A DNA stretch of 44,847 nt from WRCA01 sp964587855 (lineage in GTDB: Bacteria > Pseudomonadota > Alphaproteobacteria > Rs-D84). How positions within the stretch are numbered: position 1 is the stretch's first letter; the number at the start of each line of letters is the position of its first letter. The notes below the pieces were generated by a model. It searched no databases, was not told the DNA's origin, and saw only the letters and a program-made list of their open reading frames with translations. Shown here piece after piece: positions 25,133 to 33,766 of the stretch. The stretch lies in the NCBI GenBank assembly GCA_964587855.1, contig CAZPLT010000007.1, forward strand, positions 1 to 44,847, given 5' to 3'. The position numbers and the translations under genes were made by a program.

Positions 25133-25894
25133 TTATATTAATTTTTTTAATCTTGGATAATGATTGATAATAGCGCGTAAAGATGCATTGTTTTTATTGT
25201 CTGTTTGATTAGCTTTGTTTTCATCCCATAAACTAACTTTCTGAGAATCAGCAATCAAAGGCAAACTTTTCATAGCATCTGGAACAATTGCTATTTTTAC
25301 TCCATTTAATACGGTCATTGCCCAAAACCAAAGATCATCATTTGTAGGTGCAATTTTTTTAAATAATTTTTCATTAAAAACGTCTGGGTGCAAAGAATGC
25401 GGCGGATACAAGACGCCACCAACACCAGTCGCATTATTTTTGAAGCTTGGGCGTCCAAAAAACCATTTACGCCAAAATTTATTCTGTATTTTGCGCCATC
25501 TTCTATATGGTTTGTTCAAGTTCATGCGATAAACATAGTGCCCAATAACAGTTTTTGGGTATTTTTTATGGGCAGCAAGTAATCGCGCCAACCATTCTTG
25601 TGGATAAATAGTATCATCATCGGCAATAATAATTATATCGTTAGGAAATTCTTGCAGGGCAGGTATTAACTTTTTATAAGATCGCGTATCTGTTGTCCAA
25701 CGAATCTGAAAAGGTTTATTATTTTTAGCTATGTCAGACAGTTCTTTTGGGATTTTCTTATTTGGAAACTCACTTTCTGCCAAATATAAAACAACTAAAT
25801 CTGCCGAGGGCTCTTGATTCAGTAAGGATTGAATTGTTTGTGACACTATATCAATCCGTGGCGGATACGATGTAAGAGATATAATAGTTTTCAT
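25133..25894 (-). CDS. GT-A-type glycosyltransferase family protein
   Basis: About 253 residues. The N-terminus TIISLTSYPPRI, a QSLLNQ helix, and an IIIADDDTIYPQEWL segment with the Asp triad suggest a GT2-like nucleotide-sugar-dependent transferase. A later TNDDLWFWAM block recalls an acceptor-side motif. The annotated start is ATG 25894; a TTG 9 nt further upstream is possible but overlaps the proposed -10 box. No ribosome site exists, and the -10 box ends 8 nt before the ATG. First gene of the two-gene glycan operon. Confidence 0.75.
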   Translation of the reverse strand: MKTIISLTSYPPRIDIVSQTIQSLLNQEPSADLVVLYLAESEFPNKKIPKELSDIAKNNKPFQIRWTTDTRSYKKLIPALQEFPNDIIIIADDDTIYPQEWLARLLAAHKKYPKTVIGHYVYRMNLNKPYRRWRKIQNKFWRKWFFGRPSFKNNATGVGGVLYPPHSLHPDVFNEKLFKKIAPTNDDLWFWAMTVLNGVKIAIVPDAMKSLPLIADSQKVSLWDENKANQTDNKNNASLRAIINHYPRLKKLI

Positions 25895-25902
25895 CGATTT
25901 CA

Positions 25903-25931
25903 AGTAAAATTGAAAAAAACAAAAAAATCAA
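25903..25931 (-). promoter_or_regulatory. Promoter of the glycosyltransferase pair, leaderless arrangement
   Basis: Minus strand: TTGATT, a 17-nt T-rich spacer, TTTACT. ATG 25894 begins 8 nt after the -10 box and lacks a ribosome site. Confidence 0.5.
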
Positions 25932-25984
25932 GCAAATTATTTTACAAAAACCCAATACTAATGGCTAACTGATATTGCGTTTTT

Positions 25985-27097
25985 ATGGTACAATGCAATG
26001 TGAGAGAATGGAAAAACAAAATTTTGCAAGGCGATTGCATTGCCCGGATGAAGGAATTGCCCGACGGGTGTGTCGATGCAGTATTTGCAGATCCCCCTTA
26101 TAATTTACAATTAGGCAATAAAACTCTGTACCGTCCCGAAGACCAAACTGCTGCCCGGGCGGTTCGTGATGAATGGGATTCGTTTGAATCTGTGGCCCAG
26201 TATGATAAATTTACACGTGAATGGTTGGGCGAAGTACAACGGGTCTTAAAACCAGATGGTTCATTTTGGGTTATTGGTAGTTATCATAATATATTTCGGG
26301 TTGGTACAATTTTGCAGGATTTGGGTTTTTGGATTTTAAATGATGTTATTTGGGTAAAAACGAATCCTATGCCTAATTTTCGTGGAACCAGATTTACAAA
26401 TGCGCATGAAACCTTGATTTGGGCAACCCCCAGAAAGACGGGAAAATATACTTTTAATTATGATACTATGAAAAAGTATAATGGTGGTAAACAAATGCGC
26501 AGTGATTGGGGGATGGATATTTGTTTGGGCGCAGAAAGATTAAAAGATGAAGACGGGAAAAGCCTTCATACCACCCAAAAACCATCGGATTTATTACGCA
26601 GAATAATTCTTTCCAGTACCAGGGCAGGGGATATAATTTTGGACCCATTTTTCGGCAGCGGAACAACAGGCGCTGTGGCCAAAGAATTGGGACGTAATTG
26701 GATAGGTATAGAGCAAGAATCGGAATATATTGCCGCCGCCCAGAACAGAATTTCTGAGGTAAAACCCGTAGATTTATCAGAAATAGAGGTTACCGCAAAA
26801 CGAGAAGAAGTCAAAGTCGCATTCAAAGAATTATTAGATGCTGGAATGTTATATGCAGGCCAGACCCTTATTGGACCCAAGGGCGATCGAGTAATAATCA
26901 CAAAAGAGGGCCAATTATCACATGCTTTGCATGGTAAATGTTCAATACATGTTATGGCCGCAAAATTGCAGCATGCGGTCAGTTTTAATGGCTGGGATTA
27001 TTGGTCTGCTCAGCGTCGAGATGGCAATTTGGTATCCATAGATTCATTACGTAAATTGTTGCGCGAAGCCAAAGTTGGCATTAAAAAAGCCGCATAA
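25985..27097 (+). CDS. ccrM: CcrM-type DNA adenine-N6 methyltransferase (GANTC) with RAMA domain
   Basis: Orphan beta-class adenine methyltransferase that in Alphaproteobacteria modifies GANTC and times cell-cycle genes. 370 residues from ATG 25985. The catalytic DPPYNLQLG lies at 36-44, then VIGSYHNIFRVG, NPMPNFRGTRFTNAHETLIWA and the AdoMet-site block DPFFGSGTTGAVA. The C-terminal 100 residues form the RAMA domain (AGMLYAGQTLIGPKGDRV to NGWDYW), typical of CcrM. No restriction gene is near. A TGGTACAAT extended -10 element covers the ATG, so initiation at GTG 26000 (365 residues, matching the length I recall for Caulobacter CcrM) is possible. Confidence 0.93.
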   Translation: MVQCNVREWKNKILQGDCIARMKELPDGCVDAVFADPPYNLQLGNKTLYRPEDQTAARAVRDEWDSFESVAQYDKFTREWLGEVQRVLKPDGSFWVIGSYHNIFRVGTILQDLGFWILNDVIWVKTNPMPNFRGTRFTNAHETLIWATPRKTGKYTFNYDTMKKYNGGKQMRSDWGMDICLGAERLKDEDGKSLHTTQKPSDLLRRIILSSTRAGDIILDPFFGSGTTGAVAKELGRNWIGIEQESEYIAAAQNRISEVKPVDLSEIEVTAKREEVKVAFKELLDAGMLYAGQTLIGPKGDRVIITKEGQLSHALHGKCSIHVMAAKLQHAVSFNGWDYWSAQRRDGNLVSIDSLRKLLREAKVGIKKAA

Positions 27098-27105
27098 AAA
27101 AACGC

Positions 27106-27135
27106 TTGCAATCATCCCTAATAAATTGCTATTCT
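27106..27135 (+). promoter_or_regulatory. Promoter of the DsbA-like gene
   Basis: TTGCAA, an 18-nt spacer, TATTCT; the leader of about 20 nt contains AAGGAG before ATG 27162. Confidence 0.6.
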
Positions 27136-27161
27136 TAACCCTGTCATAAAAAGGAGAAAAA

Positions 27162-27995
27162 ATGACTTGGACAATATTGGTGCTGTTAATTGCAGTTGCC
27201 GCCTACATGTTTGGTCCTATGTTGATTAAACATGACCCTAAAAAACAAAAAACAATGCCTCAGATGATTGCAAACAAATCAATCAAATTGATTGCTATTG
27301 TATTGATGATCGTCGGTGTTGCACGTCTTTGGACACCATACTATCTGACAAAAACCAATCCAGGCATTTTGCGTGAAATGGTTGCAGGTATGCAAGCCCA
27401 AGAAAAAGAAACTACTAATGTTGGGATTAAAAAATACATCAGAAAACATGGTGATGAAATGAGTCGTCATGCCCCAATTTTGGGTAATTCCGAAGCCAAG
27501 AAAACAATCTTTTTATTCACAGATTATTCTTGCCCATATTGCCGCCGCGTAGATGGCGAATTGCAAAAAGTTTTGAAAGAAAACAAAGATGTTCGCGTTG
27601 TTATAAAGAACTTTTCAATACATGGCGTATTATCAGATTCACCGGCACGCGCAATGATTGCTGCAAAAATGCAATGGAGTGGGGGATGTAGCCCAGCAAT
27701 ATTAAACAGCTTGCTGATGAAAAAGAATTATTGGCCAGCAGACTTGAAAGGTCAATCCCAAGAAAAATTGGAAAAAGCCATCAAGAAAAATGTTATGGCA
27801 GCAGCTAAGGATGCCAAATGTGATATAAAACGTTTGGAAAAGGATATGTACGGCGACGTTGTATCAGATGAGTTGGCACAGGTCGGAGAATTGGCAAGAC
27901 AGTTTGGTGTTAATGGAACCCCGTTCTTGATTGTTGGCGACCAAGCATTCCCAGGTGCAATCCCAGCAGCACAAATTCAACAAGCGTTGAAATAA
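27162..27995 (+). CDS. DsbA/Com1-like thiol-disulfide oxidoreductase with N-terminal membrane helices
   Basis: A 277-residue thioredoxin-fold protein facing the periplasm. Two hydrophobic segments (about 3-22 and 42-62) replace a cleavable signal. The active site C124-P-Y-C127 follows FLFTDYS, and NGTPFLIV supplies the cis-proline. Two further cysteines (SGGCSP and AKCDIK) flank the helical insertion and may form a second disulfide. Likely oxidises or isomerises disulfides; a natural client would be the Cys-rich secreted protein at 17041-19161 (inference). It has its own promoter and terminator, so it is probably monocistronic. Confidence 0.85.
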   Translation: MTWTILVLLIAVAAYMFGPMLIKHDPKKQKTMPQMIANKSIKLIAIVLMIVGVARLWTPYYLTKTNPGILREMVAGMQAQEKETTNVGIKKYIRKHGDEMSRHAPILGNSEAKKTIFLFTDYSCPYCRRVDGELQKVLKENKDVRVVIKNFSIHGVLSDSPARAMIAAKMQWSGGCSPAILNSLLMKKNYWPADLKGQSQEKLEKAIKKNVMAAAKDAKCDIKRLEKDMYGDVVSDELAQVGELARQFGVNGTPFLIVGDQAFPGAIPAAQIQQALK

Positions 27996-28013
27996 TATCA
28001 TAACGCTTTAATC

Positions 28014-28043
28014 AAAGGGGGCGAATTATATTCGCCCCTTTAT
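28014..28043 (+). terminator. Rho-independent terminator
   Basis: AAAGGGG-GCGAA pairs with TTCGCCCCTTT around TTATA, with one bulged G, followed by a short T/A tail. Confidence 0.75.
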
Positions 28044-28062
28044 TATGCAAAGAGAGAGGAAT

Positions 28063-28803
28063 ATGAAAAAATTATTAATTATTAGTAATGGGGATGTTCA
28101 TATAAACCAATCAGATGTGGCTGATTTTGGTATAACCACGGTTGAAAATTTAACACTGGCCCAGTTCCAAACACGGAATGATTTTAATGATTGTATAGTT
28201 ATGAAGGGTTTAATAGAAACCAGTGATTTTATGCGTCGTATTTTAGAGATAAATAAAAGTTTGGGTGGGGGATTTATTTCTCACTGTGGTGTTTTTAAGC
28301 GTGATAACTTTTCCCCGATAATAATAACGGATGCGGCATTGAATATTGCACCAACCCTGCAGGACAAGCAAGGCATTACAAAAAATTCGATTATGTTGGC
28401 TCGGCGCATTGGGTTGTCGACAAATCCAATTGTGAATTTTTTAACACCTTCGTCCAAAATAGATAAAAAGATAAAATCATCATTGGATGCCGAAGAGCTG
28501 GAAAAATTTGTAGCAGATAATTTCCCAGATATTCGTACAACTCATAATGCTTTGGATGTGTGTTTTTCTGATTCTGCAAAATTAAAAAATATAGATGGTG
28601 CATTGCGCCCGGATATTTTAATTTGTGATAATATAGACCAGGGTAATTCATTGTATAAAAGTATGACTATCTTTGGTGGTTTTATGGTGGCGGGTTTTAT
28701 AGTTGGAAATGAAAATTTATCACCTGTAATTTTAACCAGCCGATCGGACACCAAAGAAAGCAAACTTTGGTCTGTAAAATTGGTATCTAACCCAAGTTTA
28801 TAA
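28063..28803 (+). CDS. Phosphate acetyl/butyryl-transferase family protein (short)
   Basis: About 246 residues, shorter than typical Ptb/Pta catalytic domains (about 300). The family block IITDAALNIAPTLQDKQGITKNSIMLARRIG and the following NPIVNFLTPSSKID match the PTA_PTB fold, as do DILICDNIDQGNSLYKSM and a Gly/Val-rich FMVAGFIVG near the C-terminus. Members transfer acyl groups between CoA and phosphate. No acetate or butyrate kinase gene is adjacent, so the pathway is uncertain. The start is ATG 28063 with AGAGAGG just upstream; an in-frame ATG at 28045 is less likely. It converges on ftsY with a 6-nt overlap of the stop codons. Confidence 0.7.
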   Translation: MKKLLIISNGDVHINQSDVADFGITTVENLTLAQFQTRNDFNDCIVMKGLIETSDFMRRILEINKSLGGGFISHCGVFKRDNFSPIIITDAALNIAPTLQDKQGITKNSIMLARRIGLSTNPIVNFLTPSSKIDKKIKSSLDAEELEKFVADNFPDIRTTHNALDVCFSDSAKLKNIDGALRPDILICDNIDQGNSLYKSMTIFGGFMVAGFIVGNENLSPVILTSRSDTKESKLWSVKLVSNPSL

Positions 28804-29673
28804 ATCCAAAAGCTTTTTCAAATATTCATCTGTATTAAATTCGCGCAGGTCGGATATTTTTTCGCCATATCCAATTGCATAAATTGGTAATGGATTTTTT
28901 TCGTTTGCAGCGTATGAAATAAGAAAGCCGCCTTTGCTGGTGGAATCCATTTTAGTAATTATTAAACCGGTCAAATTAGAATCTTTATTGAAATGAGAAA
29001 TTTGGGTGGTTGCATTTTGTCCGGTCATCGCATCCAAAACCAGCCAAGTTTCATGTGGTGCATCCGCGTCCAACTTTTTAATAACACGATTTATTTTACC
29101 CAGTTCATCCATTAAATCAGTACGATTATGTAATCTGCCCGCAGTATCCAAAATTACAACATCTGTTTCTTCGTTAATTCCAGTTTCAATTGCGGCGTAT
29201 GCGGTTGCAGCTGGATCATTTGATTTTCCACAAACCAGTTTCGCACCAGCACGCTGTGCCCAAACTTCTAATTGCTCACCAGCAGCAGCGCGAAAAGTAT
29301 CGCAAGCACCAATGACAACCTGTTTGCCGTCATCAATCCATTTTTTTGCTATTTTCCCGATAGTTGTTGTTTTGCCAGCACCATTTACACCTATTACTAA
29401 AATTACCATGGGGGATTTTAAATTAAAATTAGATATGGATTTTTGTGATAACTTTTCAACATACGGACGCAGGATTTCCATCAAAGCATTTTTTATTTCT
29501 GTGTCTGTGGTATTATCTTCGGGTTTGAATTTCGCGCGCAATCTTTTAATGGCGTCCGATGCAATATTTGGCGCAATGTCTGCTGTTATCAATGCATCGT
29601 GCATGGCATTTAATGCTTCTTCGTCCAAACATTTTTTTATAAACAAAGATTTTATTTTCTTAAATATTCCCAT
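28798..29673 (-). CDS. ftsY: Signal recognition particle receptor FtsY
   Basis: SRP-receptor GTPase that targets inner-membrane proteins. About 291 residues from ATG 29673, which has AAAGGA upstream; an upstream in-frame extension would overlap the ABC gene. The N-terminal helical N domain is followed by the G domain: GVNGAGKTTTIGK (G1), DTFRAAAGEQL, DTAGRLHNR (G3), TKMDSTSKGG (G4) and the GYGEKISDLREF closing loop. The acidic A domain of enterobacterial FtsY is absent, as in many Alphaproteobacteria. It starts 2 nt after the ABC exporter gene and overlaps the convergent neighbour. Confidence 0.96.
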   Translation of the reverse strand: MGIFKKIKSLFIKKCLDEEALNAMHDALITADIAPNIASDAIKRLRAKFKPEDNTTDTEIKNALMEILRPYVEKLSQKSISNFNLKSPMVILVIGVNGAGKTTTIGKIAKKWIDDGKQVVIGACDTFRAAAGEQLEVWAQRAGAKLVCGKSNDPAATAYAAIETGINEETDVVILDTAGRLHNRTDLMDELGKINRVIKKLDADAPHETWLVLDAMTGQNATTQISHFNKDSNLTGLIITKMDSTSKGGFLISYAANEKNPLPIYAIGYGEKISDLREFNTDEYLKKLLDL

Positions 29674-29675
29674 AA

Positions 29676-31484
29676 TTATTCCTTTACAAAACCATTGGTT
29701 TGATCGTTCCACATTTGTGCGTATTTTCCGCGTTTACGCAGTAATTGTTTATGAGTTCCAGTTTCAATAATTCTACCCTTGTCCAAAACAATTATCCTAT
29801 CCATTCGACTAAGAGTACTGAGGCGATGAGCAATCACAAGCGTTGTTTTTCCTTTTGAAATCTTGGTCAAACTGTTTTGAATAATTTCTTCGGTCTCACT
29901 GTCCAGCGCGCTGGTTGCTTCGTCCACTAGAAGAATAGGGGCCTTTTGTAAAAATGCACGTGCGATAGCAATGCGTTGACGTTGCCCGCCGCTTAATTTT
30001 ACACCACGGTCGCCAACGACAGTGTCGTATCCATCTGATTGTTCCATGATAAATTTATGTGCCCCGGCAAATTTAGCAGCGCGATAGATCTCTGATTTTG
30101 TTGCATTATCCCTTGCATAGCGTAAATTTTCTAAAATTGTGCGATTAAATAGAGAAGTATCTTGGGGAATAAATGCAATGTTTTTACGTAAAGAATTCAA
30201 AGAAACTTTTGATATATTTTGACCATCTATTTTTATTTCTCCGCCATTAACATCATAAAGTCGCATCAATAATTTTATAATGGTTGTTTTTCCACCACCA
30301 GATATCCCAACAATTCCAACGTGTTCACCACCTTTGATATGTATAGAAAAATTACGTAATACCATGGGAGATTTGCGGTCATATTTAAAATTTACATCAG
30401 AAAAATCGATTTCGCCACTTTTTACCTTTAATTCTGGTGCATCTGATTTATCTTTTATAGTTATACGACCATTTAATTCAGAATAGTTTTGATAAGTTTC
30501 GGTTCCGCTTTCTAACACGTCAGACAATTGTTCTATAAAATTTCTGATTGATAAATTAATGGACATATATGCACCAATTACAAAAGCGACTTCGCCCAGA
30601 TTCATGGTTTCGTTATGAAAATAAAGAACACATAAAAACATTACAGATATAAATACAAATTCTTCTATAAATGCCAATGGTGCCCAATGTATACGATTTG
30701 CCAGCATATGGGTTTGGTATGTTTTGTTATATCTTGCCAGCACATGCGATAAAATCCCTAACTCTTTTTTACGCCCTGAAAAAGCACGCACATTCATGCT
30801 GCCGCCAATTGTATCTGTTACAGATCCGTGAATTTGACTGATTGCTTTGGCATCAGTTCTATGGGTGGTGATGATATTTTTAAAATTTACAAAAAACCAT
30901 ATTAATCGTATCAACGCCATACAACTTAAAATCAAAGCAATTGACCAATGCATACGAACTATTAATGCGATTGATACCAGAAATGCGATTAAATCCGTTC
31001 CCATATGGGCAAATAAAGTATTTATGACATCCAAAGAATTTATAGCAATATTATTTGCTTGCTGGCTCATTTTGCCCAGCATTTTTTCATTTATAAATCC
31101 AATAGATTGGCAATGCAGATAATTAATTAAATCCAGTGATATTATGGCGCGTGATTTTGGGCGCAAACGTTGCCATATTATTTCTTGTATAACAGCACAA
31201 ATATTAAAAAATAAATTTGCAGATAAAATTATTCCCAAAACAATTAGAGCAGATTTCCAAAAATTAGTATGTTGGGTGCTTAAAAGATTGGTCAACATTT
31301 GCAATTCGATTGCTGGAAATAATCTGAATCCAGTTTGTTTTATTATAAAAAACAAAGTATAAAATATAAAAGACCAACCAAAAAATTTCCAAAAGTTTTT
31401 TCGCAAGTATCCAAATAAAGAACGTGGATTATTAATTAAACCACATTCAAGTGGGAATTTTTCAGGTATAAATTTTTTTGCCAT
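29676..31484 (-). CDS. ABC exporter (fused permease and ATPase), MsbA-like
   Basis: A 602-residue half-transporter that should work as a homodimer. About six transmembrane helices occupy residues 30-330, followed by the ATPase domain: GISGGGKTT (Walker A), LSGGQRQRIAIARA (signature), LLVDEATSALD (Walker B with catalytic Glu) and AHRLST (switch His). The substrate is unknown; lipid or drug export is likely. It lies 50 nt after parC and 2 nt before ftsY, so the four minus-strand genes look like one operon. A 6-bp inverted repeat (31495-31510) sits just before its start. Confidence 0.85.
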   Translation of the reverse strand: MAKKFIPEKFPLECGLINNPRSLFGYLRKNFWKFFGWSFIFYTLFFIIKQTGFRLFPAIELQMLTNLLSTQHTNFWKSALIVLGIILSANLFFNICAVIQEIIWQRLRPKSRAIISLDLINYLHCQSIGFINEKMLGKMSQQANNIAINSLDVINTLFAHMGTDLIAFLVSIALIVRMHWSIALILSCMALIRLIWFFVNFKNIITTHRTDAKAISQIHGSVTDTIGGSMNVRAFSGRKKELGILSHVLARYNKTYQTHMLANRIHWAPLAFIEEFVFISVMFLCVLYFHNETMNLGEVAFVIGAYMSINLSIRNFIEQLSDVLESGTETYQNYSELNGRITIKDKSDAPELKVKSGEIDFSDVNFKYDRKSPMVLRNFSIHIKGGEHVGIVGISGGGKTTIIKLLMRLYDVNGGEIKIDGQNISKVSLNSLRKNIAFIPQDTSLFNRTILENLRYARDNATKSEIYRAAKFAGAHKFIMEQSDGYDTVVGDRGVKLSGGQRQRIAIARAFLQKAPILLVDEATSALDSETEEIIQNSLTKISKGKTTLVIAHRLSTLSRMDRIIVLDKGRIIETGTHKQLLRKRGKYAQMWNDQTNGFVKE

Positions 31485-31534
31485 TTCTCGCTCAACGTAA
31501 GTTTTTACGTGCCCTCTATTTTTCCCTTTAACTT

Positions 31535-33766
31535 TTATTTATTGAATTTTCCACTGCGTGGGAACCCAAGAGGAATAGTGTGTCCCTGTGTTCCGCGTTT
31601 TCCAATCCATAAATTCCAATCATCCAAGGCGGTACGACCGCGTCCGGTTGTCCAACCAAATCCTTCGGCATTTGTAAAGAACATTGCATCCATAACATAG
31701 GTTCGTTCGGCATTATATTTTTGTAAAATTACACCCTTGCCACGTGCCATTTCTGGGATTTCAGACGATGGGAAAATCAATAATTTGTCATTACTGCCGA
31801 CTATTGCCAACATTTCACCATTATTTTTTTGTATGCACATAATGGCTGGATTTTTAGCGTCTGTATTCATAACTTGCTTTCCACCGCGTGTCTGCGCCAA
31901 ACAGTTTTCACCAGATACGATAAAGCCAGTTCCACGTCGTGTGACTAATAAATATTTTGAATCTGTATCTAAAACAAAGGCGTTTAAAATTTCTTCATCG
32001 GCGCCAATGTCCGCCATCATACGAATAGATTCACCAAATCCGCGCGCGGATGGCAATGTGTTTGCAGGAATAGAAAACATTTTTCCGTTTGATACGAATA
32101 AATTGATTTTATCAGTACTTTGTGCATGAAAAGCGAACGCCAGTTCATCCCCTTCTTTGAATTTAGCATCTAATGCGTCCAATGCCAGATGACCCTTGGC
32201 GGCGCGAATCCAACCCATTGTGGATAAAATAATTGTCAGTGGTTCTTTTTCAATAAATTCATCTGGGTTTACAACATCTTCTTCGCCAGCGGCGGCCCAA
32301 ATTGTGCGGCGGCGACCCAAGGCACTCTTTTTATCATATTGTTTTTTAATGTCTGCGAACCAAGCCTTTAATTGTTCATTTTGCATTTCATCAGATGCTA
32401 ATAAAGCATTTAATTGGTTTTGTTCTGCGCGCAGCGCTTTATCTTCTTTGCGAATTTCCATTTCTTCCAGTTTGCGCAAAGAACGCAAACGAGTATTTAA
32501 AATAGCCTCTACCTGAATTTCGTTTAATTCAAATTCTTGCATTAAAACAGCTTTGGCGTCGTCTTCAGTGCGGATGATTTCAATTACACGATCCAGATTC
32601 AAATAAACAATCAACAGCCCAGCCAGAATTTCCAAACGTTTTTCAATATTTCCTAAACGCCAATTTGTTCTGCGGATTAAAACATTTTTTTGATGCGCCA
32701 AAAATTCGCTTAAAACTTCGCCAATTTTCATAACACGTGGTGCGCCCATGCTGTCAATAACATTGAAATTCATATTAAAGCGGGTTTCCAATGGCGTGAT
32801 TGCAAATAAATGCGCCATTACTTTTTCGGCCGGAACACTGCGATTCTTTGGTGTAATAACAACACGTATATCTGTTGTTGATTCATCCATAATATCATCA
32901 ACCAATGGTAATTTTTTTGCATCTATCAATGTAGCAATTTGTTCCACCAGTTTTTGTTTTTCCAGACCATATGGAATTTCTGTGATAACGATTTGATAAG
33001 CCCCACGACCCAAATCTTCGAATTCCCATTTTGCACGAATACGAAATGCGCCACGACCAGTATCATAATTTTTTACAATCGTTTCAAAATCATCAATTAA
33101 AATTCCACCAGTTGGGAAATCAGGTCCAATCAGCTTTTTCATAATTTGCGTTGTTGTGCTTTCTGGTTTATCAATCATCAGATTCAACGCATCACAAATT
33201 TCAGAAACGTTATGAGTTGGAATATTTGTCGCCATACCAACGGCAATCCCCATTGAACCATTCGCCAGCAAGTTTGGAAATGCACCTGGCATAACGGTTG
33301 GCTCGGGTGTGGTGCCGTCAAAGTTAGGCATCATATCAACACTGTTTTCGTCCAACCCTTCCATAATCAACATGGATGCATTGGTCATTTTTGATTCGGT
33401 GTATCGATAAGCAGCCTGGGGGTCACCATCAATATTTCCAAAATTACCCTGACCATCAATCAAAGGATAACGTACTGAAAAATCTTGCGCTAGACGAACC
33501 AAAGCATCATAAACCGAAGTATCGCCATGTGGATGGAATGAACCCAAAACATCACCAACAACCTTGGCACATTTACGAAAAGCGGCCGCAGGCGTCAATT
33601 TATTACGCAACATAGAATATAAAATACGACGATGAACAGGTTTTAACCCGTCACGAACATCGGGCAGGGCGCGCGCAACAATAGTTGATACGGCATACGC
33701 CAAATAGCGTTCGCCCAACGCTTCGCTTAATTGTTGTCCGGAAATATTTTCTTGTACGTCTTTCAT
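31535..33766 (-). CDS. parC: DNA topoisomerase IV subunit A
   Basis: Cleaves and rejoins DNA to separate daughter chromosomes, working with ParE. Length 743 residues, typical. The N-terminal breakage domain includes ALPDVRDGLKPVHRRIL, SFHPHGDTSVYDALVRL (quinolone region: Thr and Asp at the positions of E. coli S80 and E84) and the active-site Tyr in AAYRYTESKM (Y122). The C-terminal half has beta-pinwheel repeats typical of ParC rather than the GyrA-box. It is directly joined to the upstream ABC gene (stop and start adjacent). Confidence 0.92.
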   Translation of the reverse strand: MKDVQENISGQQLSEALGERYLAYAVSTIVARALPDVRDGLKPVHRRILYSMLRNKLTPAAAFRKCAKVVGDVLGSFHPHGDTSVYDALVRLAQDFSVRYPLIDGQGNFGNIDGDPQAAYRYTESKMTNASMLIMEGLDENSVDMMPNFDGTTPEPTVMPGAFPNLLANGSMGIAVGMATNIPTHNVSEICDALNLMIDKPESTTTQIMKKLIGPDFPTGGILIDDFETIVKNYDTGRGAFRIRAKWEFEDLGRGAYQIVITEIPYGLEKQKLVEQIATLIDAKKLPLVDDIMDESTTDIRVVITPKNRSVPAEKVMAHLFAITPLETRFNMNFNVIDSMGAPRVMKIGEVLSEFLAHQKNVLIRRTNWRLGNIEKRLEILAGLLIVYLNLDRVIEIIRTEDDAKAVLMQEFELNEIQVEAILNTRLRSLRKLEEMEIRKEDKALRAEQNQLNALLASDEMQNEQLKAWFADIKKQYDKKSALGRRRTIWAAAGEEDVVNPDEFIEKEPLTIILSTMGWIRAAKGHLALDALDAKFKEGDELAFAFHAQSTDKINLFVSNGKMFSIPANTLPSARGFGESIRMMADIGADEEILNAFVLDTDSKYLLVTRRGTGFIVSGENCLAQTRGGKQVMNTDAKNPAIMCIQKNNGEMLAIVGSNDKLLIFPSSEIPEMARGKGVILQKYNAERTYVMDAMFFTNAEGFGWTTGRGRTALDDWNLWIGKRGTQGHTIPLGFPRSGKFNK

